From Actinomycetes bacterium (lineage in GTDB: Bacteria; Actinomycetota; Acidimicrobiia; Acidimicrobiales; RAAP-2): a DNA stretch of 5,823 bases. The notes under the pieces were generated by a model. That model saw only the letters and a program-made list of their open reading frames with translations, did not search any database and was not told the origin of the DNA. Both the position numbers and the translations under genes were made by a program. The DNA lies in contig JAKAZC010000188.1 of assembly GCA_021826655.1 (NCBI GenBank), forward strand, positions 1 through 5,823, read 5' to 3'. Positions 1 through 5,042 of the stretch are shown here, in pieces; positions within the stretch are counted from its first letter, which is position 1, and every line of letters starts with the position of its first letter.

Positions 1-684
1 CTCGACCAGGTCGTCGTCGAGCTCCACCCCCAGCCCGGCGGCCAGCTGGCGGACGACGCTGCCCCACGCCATGGTGAGGACACCGGGCTGCAGGATCATC
101 GGGACGTCGTCGATCGGGCGGCCGAATCCCATGATGTCGAAGAGGACCATGCCCTGGTTGTAGGTGGCGTAGTTGAGCACCTCGGCGACCCGGACCTCGT
201 CGATCTGCTCGCAGATGCCGGACAGCACCAGGGGCAGCGCGTCGTTGGCGAACCCGGGGTCCACCCCGTTGACGAAGAGGGAGACCCCTCCCTCGGTGGC
301 GGCCGCGACCGTGGGGGCGATCATCGCGTCGTCGACCACGCCCCAGGGGTACTGGAGGAAGACGGGGCCGGACGACACGACATTGATGCCGGCACGGAGG
401 ATCCGCTGCAGGTCACCCAGCGCCTCGAACAGCCGGTCGTCGGCCATGGCCGTGTGGACGATGGCGTCGGGTTTCAGGGCGAAGATGGCGTCGACGTCGT
501 CCGTGGCGGCCACGCCCAGGGTCCGGCCGAGCCCGGCCAGGTCACCGGCGTCCTTGCCGACCTTGTCGGGGTTCGAGACCCACACGCCGACGAGTTCGAG
601 GTCGGGCCGGGCGTCGATGCCGGCGATGGCGTGCCGGCCGACGTTGCCCGTGGACCAGGCGACGACTCGGTAGGGGGTGGTCAT
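1..684 (-). CDS. Dihydrodipicolinate-reductase-like NAD(P)H-dependent dehydrogenase (C terminus off the left edge)
   Basis: This is a partial gene: 228 codons are present and the 3' end lies beyond base 1. The protein begins MTTPYRVVAWSTGNVGRHAI, a Rossmann N terminus with a GNVG dinucleotide-binding turn at residues 13-16. A second strand ending in LVGVWVSNPDKVGKDAGDLAG follows at about residues 31-51. These features fit the actinobacterial family annotated as dihydrodipicolinate reductase or NAD(P)H-dependent amine/2,4-diaminopentanoate dehydrogenase-like, whose members I recall as about 350 residues, so roughly two thirds is visible. It should be a cytosolic NAD(P)H oxidoreductase. The substrate cannot be read from the sequence, and it is unlikely to be the lysine-pathway DapB because full members are longer and sit in catabolic contexts. 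The ATG at 684 is preceded by AAGGAG (692-697) at 7 nt spacing. It lies 55 nt downstream of the SDR gene on the same strand, so co-transcription is likely. Confidence 0.85.
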   Translation of the reverse strand, partial: MTTPYRVVAWSTGNVGRHAIAGIDARPDLELVGVWVSNPDKVGKDAGDLAGLGRTLGVAATDDVDAIFALKPDAIVHTAMADDRLFEALGDLQRILRAGINVVSSGPVFLQYPWGVVDDAMIAPTVAAATEGGVSLFVNGVDPGFANDALPLVLSGICEQIDEVRVAEVLNYATYNQGMVLFDIMGFGRPIDDVPMILQPGVLTMAWGSVVRQLAAGLGVELDDDLVE

Positions 685-691
685 GGGGGTG

Positions 692-697
692 CTCCTT
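692..697 (-). promoter_or_regulatory. Ribosome binding site of the dihydrodipicolinate-reductase-like gene
   Basis: AAGGAG on the minus strand lies 7 nt before the ATG at 684. It sits in the 55-nt gap after the SDR stop codon, so this gene has its own initiation signal even if it shares the SDR transcript. I see no clear terminator or promoter in the gap. Confidence 0.7.
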
Positions 698-739
698 GGT
701 AGGTGGGCGAGCGGTCGGGGGAGGGGCGCGACGGGCCGG

Positions 740-1528
740 TCAGACGTCCGGGATGCTCATGTCGAGGGTCGCCGCCTCGGTGCCGCCGTCGACCTCGATC
801 ACCTTGCCGGTCACGTAGGAGCCCGCGGCGGAGGCCAGGTACACGATGGCGGCGGCGATGTCCTCGGGGTCGCCGATGCGACCGAGGGGGGTGGCGTCCT
901 CCATGGCGGTGCGCATCTCGTCGATCTGCATGACGATGTCGAGGGCTGAGGTGGCCACCGAGCCGACGGCGATGGCGTTGACCCGGATCCGCGGTGCGAG
1001 GTCCATGGCCGACAGCCGGGTGTAGTGGGCCAATGCGGCCTTGGCCGTGCCGTAGGCGACGAAGCCGCGGGCGGCGAGCCGGCCCATGGCCGAGGAGATG
1101 TTGACGGCCGACCCGCCGCCGCCCTCGAGCATGAGCGGGACCGCGGCCCGCAGGAGCGTGTGCGCAGTGGCGACGTTGAAGTGGAAGGCGTCCTCCATCG
1201 TCTTGGCCGACGTGTCCATGAAGGCCTGGGGCATCGTGCCCCCGACGTTGTTCACGACGAGGTCGAGCCGGCCGAACGCGCCACGGGCGTGGTCGACGAG
1301 GGCGGCCACGGCGTCGAGGTCGTTGAGGTTCGCGGGCACGGTGACCGCCCGCCGTCCAGCCGCTTCGACCTGTGCGGCCACGCGGTCGAGCTGCTCGGCG
1401 GTCCGGGCCGAGATGACGACATCCGCCCCGGCCTGGGCCAGTCCCACCGCGGTGGCGGCACCAATGCCGCGCCCGGCCCCGGTGACGACGGCGACCTTCC
1501 CGTCCATGCGGTAGCGATCGAGAATCAT
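740..1528 (-). CDS. SDR-family NAD(P)-dependent oxidoreductase
   Basis: This is a 262-residue classical short-chain dehydrogenase/reductase, the usual family length. The cofactor turn TGAGRGIG is at residues 16-23, and SAR at 40-42 favours NADP(H) by analogy with other members. NNVG is at 93-96. The catalytic tetrad reads N118, S146, Y159 and K163, with S-to-Y spacing of 13 as expected. A conserved C-terminal EVDGG block follows [14 protein letters not shown]. The enzyme should interconvert an alcohol and a ketone in the cytosol; the substrate is unknown. One small oddity is N67 (PANLND), where the family usually has Asp near the adenine. The ATG at 1528 was chosen over an in-frame ATG at 1507 because GGGGGAG lies 6 nt upstream and the MILDRYR leader resembles mycobacterial relatives as I remember them. 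It is the first gene of a probable pair with the dihydrodipicolinate-reductase-like enzyme. Confidence 0.93.
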   Translation of the reverse strand: MILDRYRMDGKVAVVTGAGRGIGAATAVGLAQAGADVVISARTAEQLDRVAAQVEAAGRRAVTVPANLNDLDAVAALVDHARGAFGRLDLVVNNVGGTMPQAFMDTSAKTMEDAFHFNVATAHTLLRAAVPLMLEGGGGSAVNISSAMGRLAARGFVAYGTAKAALAHYTRLSAMDLAPRIRVNAIAVGSVATSALDIVMQIDEMRTAMEDATPLGRIGDPEDIAAAIVYLASAAGSYVTGKVIEVDGGTEAATLDMSIPDV

Positions 1529-1534
1529 GTGGCG

Positions 1535-1541
1535 CTCCCCC
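1535..1541 (-). promoter_or_regulatory. Ribosome binding site of the SDR gene
   Basis: AAAGGGGGAG on the minus strand ends 6 nt before the ATG at 1528. It supports that codon over the in-frame ATG seven codons downstream. Confidence 0.65.
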
Positions 1542-1604
1542 TTTCCATCGGCGACCACGGCGGTTGTGGTCGGGAGTAGTGCTACCAGCCCGGGAGGTAC
1601 CTTC

Positions 1605-1636
1605 GCCACGCCGTGGCCGTCTGCCCCGCACGCGGG
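1605..1636 (-). terminator. Possible GC-rich hairpins after the PrsW-like gene
   Basis: Two short inverted repeats lie just past the stop codon of the PrsW-like gene. CCCGC-AC-GCGGG is at 1625-1636 and GCCAC-GCC-GTGGC at 1605-1617. They could form 4-5 bp GC stems, but neither has a U tract, so an intrinsic terminator is only a guess. The whole 1529-1650 gap (122 nt) must hold the end of the operon upstream and any promoter of the SDR gene. I found no convincing -35/-10 pair in it. Confidence 0.2.
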
Positions 1637-1650
1637 TGACGGTCGCCGAC

Positions 1651-2937
1651 TCACACCGGTACCCACCGGTACCCGTCCCACCGGTGGACGTGCAGCCAGG
1701 AGCTCCCGGCCCACCACCCCTGGAGTCCGGGGTCCCCGCCGACCACGTACCAGCCCGGCGGTGCGACCGCCGGCACCGGCATCGGTGGGAGCGTGGCGAA
1801 CACCGGGGTGGGCGCCCAGGGTGCCGCCGGCACCGCCGGTGCGACGCCCGCCGACCACTGGTCCGCGGGGGCCGGCGGGTCGCAGCCCCACGTCTTGATC
1901 TGGGGGCGCCAGGAGGGTGGGCAGGTGGCGATCCGGCCCGGGGCGGTGAGCTCACGGGCCGCGTGGCGGGCGAGCAGGTAGAGGAGTCCGGCCAGCACCA
2001 GAGCGAAGGCCCCCCCGGCCATGCCCCGGTCGATCGCCTGGCCGAGGGTCTGGGCCAGCGACGAATCGAACGAACGCGGAGTGACGTGGAAGAAGGTGAT
2101 GAGCCCGTCGTGGAACGAGTGGATGCCGGCGGCGAGCAGGAAGGCCACGGCGCCGGCCGAGGTGCACACCCGGTGGCGCCGCCAGGCCGCCAGCCAGATC
2201 ACTGCGGCGGCGAATCCTGTCACGAAGACGTGGAGGAGCTCGGCGGAGGGGCGGAGGATCGCCATCTGCAGGTGGGCCCAGGCAATGTCGGGGCGGCCCT
2301 CGTACTCCGCGCCCTCCAGGATCCCGACGGTGGCCCCGCTGACCAGCACCAGGTAAAGGCCGACCCGGGGGACGCGGAACCGGGGAGCACCGTACGTCAG
2401 CAGGAGCACGGGCACGAGCAGCTTGCCCCCCTCCTCGATCGGCCCGGTCGACCACAGGGTCGTCGACCAGCCGGCCAGGTGGTCGACGAGCACCTCGAGG
2501 CCGACACCGATACCGAACGCGACCACGCCCGAACCGATGCCGATCCAGGTGAGTGCGCGCCGGCCCTCGATCCCGTCCAGGCCCAGGTACCGGGTCACGG
2601 CCATCACGCCACCGGACAGGAAGGCCAGGTACCCGACCACGGAGATCCACGACCACCAGGCGCTGCCGGTCGTCCCGCTCAGGATGGCGGGCAGGACGGT
2701 GAGTGCCTGGCCGAGTGCCATCCACCGGAACCAGGGCTGGCGCACGAAGGCGAGGGCGCCCGGCGGTCCGGGCAGGGACGGGGCCGACGCGGCGGCGTGC
2801 GTGGCGCCGGTCCACGCCACGCCGTCCCACTCGGCCAGTCGGGGCGCTGACGTGTAGCAGTACCAGCCGGGCGGGTCCGTCGCCGACGCGCCGGCCGCCG
2901 CGCCCCCGGTCGCGGCCGCGGCCGTCGGTGCCGTCAT
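1651..2937 (-). CDS. PrsW-like intramembrane metalloprotease with DUF2510-like motifs at both ends
   Basis: This is a 428-residue polytopic membrane protein. The N-terminal 50 residues contain a DUF2510-like motif: PPGWY at 22-26, then WDGVAW at 37-42. Hydrophobic segments lie at roughly 73-90, 94-118, 128-152, 170-182, 192-208, 232-252, 259-282 and 304-323. Within them are the PrsW/CAAX-protease-type motifs: GPIEEGGK with E168, E169 and K172; GxxEGAEY with E208 and E211; H236; and HSFHD with H273 and D277. By analogy with PrsW, these Glu and His residues would bind the metal and cut a membrane-embedded substrate such as an anti-sigma factor. No substrate is identifiable here. The C-terminal tail (about 333-428) is Pro/Ala/Trp-rich and ends with a second PPGWY (393-397), GWWAGSSW and a further WDGYRW (420-425). 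The ATG at 2937 is the furthest upstream start possible, because the preceding gene's TGA is in frame 6 nt before it. No Shine-Dalgarno site is visible, so translational coupling is likely. Confidence 0.85.
   Translation of the reverse strand: MTAPTAAAATGGAAAGASATDPPGWYCYTSAPRLAEWDGVAWTGATHAAASAPSLPGPPGALAFVRQPWFRWMALGQALTVLPAILSGTTGSAWWSWISVVGYLAFLSGGVMAVTRYLGLDGIEGRRALTWIGIGSGVVAFGIGVGLEVLVDHLAGWSTTLWSTGPIEEGGKLLVPVLLLTYGAPRFRVPRVGLYLVLVSGATVGILEGAEYEGRPDIAWAHLQMAILRPSAELLHVFVTGFAAAVIWLAAWRRHRVCTSAGAVAFLLAAGIHSFHDGLITFFHVTPRSFDSSLAQTLGQAIDRGMAGGAFALVLAGLLYLLARHAARELTAPGRIATCPPSWRPQIKTWGCDPPAPADQWSAGVAPAVPAAPWAPTPVFATLPPMPVPAVAPPGWYVVGGDPGLQGWWAGSSWLHVHRWDGYRWVPV
1655..1674. repeat. Perfect tandem 10-bp repeat at the 3' end of the PrsW-like gene
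   Basis: ACCGGTACCC occurs twice head to tail (1655-1664 and 1665-1674), overlapping the last codons of the protease gene just before its stop. Because 10 is not a multiple of 3, the two copies are read in different frames and encode the final YRWVPV residues. A separate perfect palindrome, CCACCGGTGG, follows at 1678-1687. Confidence 0.8.
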
Positions 2938-2943
2938 CGACGG

Positions 2944-3402
2944 TCAGTCGGCCAGGCCGGCCTGGGCCACCAGGTGCGTGGTCCGGAGCCGCACGACGAG
3001 CTCGCCGGGCACGCCGTTGCGGGCGCCGAACTCCTCGGCCCGGGCCGCGCCCATGTAGCGGCCGCCGATGACGGTCGCCCAGTGGAGCAGTTCGTCGGGG
3101 TCGTCGCTCACCGTCGCCACCCCTTCCACGGTCACGAAGGTGAACGGCGGCCGGTCGTCGTCCACGCACAGCGCGATGCGGGGGTCGCGGAGGATGTTGC
3201 GGCCCTTGACCGATCCCGCCGCCGTGTTGAGGACGAGGTCCCCGACAGGGGCGTCGGGCCCCGCCGTGGCGCGGTCGAGAGCGAACCAGACCGGTGCGAC
3301 GTGGGGCCGGCCGTCGGCACGGACCGTGGCCAGTGTGCCGGTCCGGGCGGGCGGTCCCCCGAGGAACGCCGCCACGTCGTCGGGATCCATGGTCCGTGCC
3401 AC
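2944..3402 (-). CDS. PPOX-class (probably F420- or flavin-dependent) split-barrel oxidoreductase
   Basis: This is a 152-residue protein with the pyridoxamine 5'-phosphate oxidase fold and the length typical of the single-domain PPOX/F420 family. Recognisable blocks are LATVRADGRPHVAPVWF (24-40), LVLNTAAGSVKGRNILRDP (56-74) and IALCVDDD (76-83), followed by FTFVTVEGVATV. In relatives, the K-x-RN-x-xxDP strand binds the cofactor phosphate. It probably reduces or oxidises a small substrate using F420 or FMN in the cytosol; the substrate is unknown. I chose the GTG at 3402 over the ATG at 3390 because CGGAG (3410-3414) is 7 nt before the GTG but 19 nt before the ATG. It is the second gene of a three-gene operon, 13 nt after a distinct PPOX-fold gene and 6 nt before the protease. 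It is not a recent copy of its neighbour: the two share only the fold-level pattern. Confidence 0.85.
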   Translation of the reverse strand: MARTMDPDDVAAFLGGPPARTGTLATVRADGRPHVAPVWFALDRATAGPDAPVGDLVLNTAAGSVKGRNILRDPRIALCVDDDRPPFTFVTVEGVATVSDDPDELLHWATVIGGRYMGAARAEEFGARNGVPGELVVRLRTTHLVAQAGLAD

Positions 3403-3409
3403 CGTCGCG

Positions 3410-3414
3410 CTCCG
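3410..3414 (-). promoter_or_regulatory. Ribosome binding site that sets the GTG start at 3402
   Basis: GCGGAG on the minus strand lies just inside the 13-nt gap after the upstream gene's TGA, 7 nt before the GTG at 3402. It is too far (19 nt) from the in-frame ATG at 3390 to serve it, so the protein likely starts M(GTG)-A-R-T-M. Confidence 0.55.
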
Positions 3415-3415
3415 C

Positions 3416-3934
3416 TCAGCTCGGGCGCGTCGAGGGCAGGCCGAGCTTGCGGTGGTCCCACGACACGGTGCGCTCGACGTCGATGGCGGCCACGATGCGC
3501 TTGTTGAGCATCGTCTCGACGAAGGGGCGGAGCTCCTCAGAGTAGGACCCGTAGTACCGCTCGAACAGGTTGACGCCGAGCTCCCACATCTTGTCGGGGT
3601 CCTCGATGATCCGGGCGTGGCCGACCAGCTCGACACCCCGGAGCTCCTCGTAGTAGTCGCCGTCCTCGAAGAGGAGGGTGAGGCGGGAGTCGCGACCGAG
3701 GTTCACCGCCTTCTGGGCCTTGGCCTTCGTCTCGATGGCGATGGCGCCGTCGACGAACCCGTACCACATGGCCACGGCGTGGATCGAGCCGTCGTGGTTC
3801 AGGGTGCACATCGTCATGGGCCGGCGCTCGTGGAGGAAGGCGTCGATCTCCGACTCGGTCATCCGGATGAGGTCGCGCTGCTTCACCCCGTGGCCCATCT
3901 GCCGGCTGGGCTCGCCTGCTCCCGTGTCGCTCAT
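3416..3934 (-). CDS. Pyridoxamine 5'-phosphate oxidase-family protein (PPOX fold, WDHRKLG C terminus)
   Basis: This is a 172-residue protein. After a polar leader (1-24) comes a helix, MTESEIDAFL (25-34), then the split-barrel strands: TMCTLNHDGSIHAVAMWYGF (41-60), IAIETKAKAQKAVNLGRDSR (65-84) and LTLLFEDGDYYEELRGVELVG, and it ends with a VSWDHRKLGL motif. The K-A-x-N-L-x-R-D strand is the usual phosphate-contacting element of flavin/F420-binding members. The WDHRKL ending is one I associate with actinobacterial PPOX proteins. It is a probable cytosolic flavin- or F420-dependent oxidoreductase with unknown substrate. The ATG at 3934 has GGAGG at 5 nt spacing. This is the first gene of the operon running into the second PPOX protein and the PrsW-like protease. 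The reading frame stays open far upstream across the divergent phosphatase gene, but that extension is antisense noise. Confidence 0.88.
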   Translation of the reverse strand: MSDTGAGEPSRQMGHGVKQRDLIRMTESEIDAFLHERRPMTMCTLNHDGSIHAVAMWYGFVDGAIAIETKAKAQKAVNLGRDSRLTLLFEDGDYYEELRGVELVGHARIIEDPDKMWELGVNLFERYYGSYSEELRPFVETMLNKRIVAAIDVERTVSWDHRKLGLPSTRPS

Positions 3935-3939
3935 CGGTT

Positions 3940-3944
3940 CCTCC
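3940..3944 (-). promoter_or_regulatory. Ribosome binding site of the first PPOX gene
   Basis: GGGGAGG on the minus strand lies 5 nt before the ATG at 3934. It is the best ribosome binding site in the window and rejects the long open extension upstream. Confidence 0.75.
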
Positions 3945-3988
3945 CCGAGGGTCGCGGCACCCCGTCGTGGTGTGCCGTCCTGGGCGAC

Positions 3989-3994
3989 ACCGTA
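3989..3994 (-). promoter_or_regulatory. Possible -10 box for the PPOX-PPOX-protease operon
   Basis: TACGGT on the minus strand matches TAnnnT and would place the transcript start near 3982, about 48 nt before the ATG at 3934. No recognisable -35 lies upstream. A CGGCAC/GTGCCG inverted repeat (3955-3960 and 3972-3977, 11-nt spacer) would fall in the 5' leader. This is a weak call. Confidence 0.3.
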
Positions 3995-4078
3995 CCGGGG
4001 TCCGGGACGACGGGGGCCACCCGGTCGGTCGTGGCGGGCCCTGGTGCCGCCCGGCCGCGGCGGAACCTGGCGACCCGC

Positions 4079-4084
4079 CAGACT
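4079..4084 (+). promoter_or_regulatory. Possible leaderless -10 box of the tyrosine phosphatase gene
   Basis: CAGACT (an AnnnT-type -10) ends exactly 6 nt before the GTG at 4091, where transcription would start at or next to the start codon. No Shine-Dalgarno site is present. The same 6-nt spacing occurs before the antiporter gene. The -35 region has no clear match, and the first base of the box is not T. Confidence 0.35.
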
Positions 4085-4090
4085 GGGACG

Positions 4091-4660
4091 GTGCCACCCG
4101 CCCGATCCGACGACGCCACGCCCACCGACGCCGCCCTCCGGGTGATCATCGTGTGCACCGGCAACATCTGCCGGTCCCCGATGGGTGAGGTCGTGCTCAC
4201 CCGGCTCGCCGGCGGGCGGGCACTCGCCGACGGCACGAGCCTGGCCGACCGACTGGTCGTCACCAGTGCGGGCACCGGGGGCTGGCACGAGGGCGAGCCG
4301 ATGGACCCGCGGGCGCGGGCCGCGCTCGAGCGCCGCGGCTACGCCGACCACGGGCACCGGGCGCAGGCCTTCGACACGGCGTGGCTCCCCGTTGCCACCC
4401 TCGTCGTCTGCATGGACCGGGGCCACCGACAGACGCTGGCCAGCCTGGCCCGGGCGGCCGCGGGCGACCACCGTCACGACGAGCGGCTGGTGCTGCTCCG
4501 CAGCTTCGGCCCGCGGGCCGGTGGCGACCCGGACGTGCCGGACCCGTTCTACGGCGACGACGCCGACTTCGCGTCCTGCCTCGACCTGGTGGAGGCCGGG
4601 TGCCGGGGGCTGGTCGACCACCTGGCCGGGCTCGCGACCGGGCCGGCGGACGGTAGCTGA
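4091..4660 (+). CDS. Low-molecular-weight protein-tyrosine phosphatase
   Basis: This is a 189-residue LMW-PTP-family enzyme. The phosphate-binding loop VCTGNICRSP gives C22 as nucleophile and R28 (C-x5-R-S). The loop is followed by a VVTSAGTGGWHEGEPMDPRA block typical of the family, VVCMDRGH, and the general-acid loop PDPFYG with D151. It should hydrolyse phosphotyrosine-type monoesters in the cytosol; related bacterial enzymes act on protein kinases, arginine phosphate or exopolysaccharide machinery. The start is uncertain. GTG 4091 gives an 18-residue leader before the first beta strand and fits a leaderless promoter. GTG 4142 would give an unusually short MIIVCTGN start. There is no ribosome binding site at either. 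It is divergent from the PPOX operon across 156 nt, and 3 nt upstream of a broken P-loop gene, with which it was probably co-transcribed. Confidence 0.9.
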   Translation: MPPARSDDATPTDAALRVIIVCTGNICRSPMGEVVLTRLAGGRALADGTSLADRLVVTSAGTGGWHEGEPMDPRARAALERRGYADHGHRAQAFDTAWLPVATLVVCMDRGHRQTLASLARAAAGDHRHDERLVLLRSFGPRAGGDPDVPDPFYGDDADFASCLDLVEAGCRGLVDHLAGLATGPADGS

Positions 4661-4663
4661 GCC

Positions 4664-4983
4664 ATGTCCCGGCGGATCGCCGTCCACGGTGCCTCGGGCA
4701 GCGGGAAGTCGACGCTGGCGACCACCCTCGCCCACCGGCTCGACCCGCCCAGGACCGAGCTCGACGGCATCGACCACCAGGCGGGATGGACGCGGCTCCC
4801 CGACGACCGGTTCCGTGGCGAGGTGGCCCGGTGACCGCCGGGGACCGGTGGGTGGTCGACGGGAACTACCCCCGGGTACGGGACCTGGTGTGGGCCCGGG
4901 CGTCCGGGGCCCGCGTCGTGGTGCTCGCCGACCGAGGTCCCGTCGGTCGCTTCGTCGACGAGCTCTGCGACGGCGGCACGTGA
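4664..4983 (+). pseudogene. P-loop kinase-like (adenylate-kinase/topology-modulation type) gene, frameshifted and C-terminally truncated
   Basis: The ATG at 4664 opens a 56-residue reading frame with a Walker A motif, GASGSGKST (9-17), and ELDGIDHQAGWTRLPDDRF (32-50). It ends at TGA 4832-4834. The next frame, enterable by a GTG at 4831 that overlaps the stop as GTGA, continues the same family: AGDRWVVDGNYPRVRDLVWAR, then a Walker-B-like strand ARVVVLAD, stopping at 4983. Intact relatives I remember carry the two blocks in one frame and are about 170-190 residues, with a lid region containing an LWNGN-type motif. That lid is absent in all forward frames here. Adding one G at GG 4830-4831 would restore the frame as EVARVTAGDRW. 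So this is a decayed gene, or a one-base sequence error on top of a real truncation. Two coupled short proteins are the less likely alternative. It follows the phosphatase by 3 nt with no strong ribosome binding site. Confidence 0.75.
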
Positions 4984-5030
4984 GGGGTGCGCGCGCCGCG
5001 CCGGTCGTCCCCGCCGGCGCCGTGCTCTCG

Positions 5031-5036
5031 TAGCCT
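5031..5036 (+). promoter_or_regulatory. Probable leaderless -10 box of the antiporter gene
   Basis: TAGCCT matches the TAnnnT -10 consensus and ends 6 nt before the ATG at 5043. No Shine-Dalgarno site is visible, which fits leaderless transcription as is common in actinobacteria. No obvious -35 is seen. The 59-nt gap from 4984 holds nothing else I can name, apart from GC-only self-complementary stretches such as CGGCGCCG at 5015-5022. Confidence 0.45.
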
Positions 5037-5042
5037 GGCCGG

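Noticed and set aside
1579..1588. GTAGTGCTAC near-palindrome upstream of the SDR gene, as a possible TetR-type operator
   Set aside because: Only 4-bp arms, no regulator gene in the window, and no clear promoter next to it.
1564..2850. A 428-codon open frame on the plus strand opposite the PrsW-like gene
   Set aside because: Its product is low-complexity, rich in Gly, Arg, Pro and His, with no hydrophobic pattern or motif. It is the antisense shadow of a gene with clear membrane helices and catalytic motifs.
3403..3636. A longer form of the second PPOX protein starting at 3636
   Set aside because: The additional 78 residues overlap the upstream PPOX gene out of frame and are Ser/Arg-rich. 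The ribosome binding site at 3410-3414 supports GTG 3402.
3068..4090. An upstream extension of the phosphatase frame to 3068 on the plus strand
   Set aside because: It is antisense to both PPOX genes, has no family similarity, and would give a 530-residue protein for a family that is normally about 150-190.
4056..4090. GGAAC-type ECF sigma -35 element upstream of the phosphatase (CGGAACCTGG)
   Set aside because: No matching CGTC/GTT -10 occurs at the expected spacing, so the short match is likely chance.
4821..4834. A programmed -1 frameshift joining the two halves of the kinase
   Set aside because: There is no X-XXY-YYZ slippery heptamer (the site reads GTGGCCCGGTGA), and I noticed no obvious stimulatory structure. 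Even the joined product lacks the family's C-terminal region.
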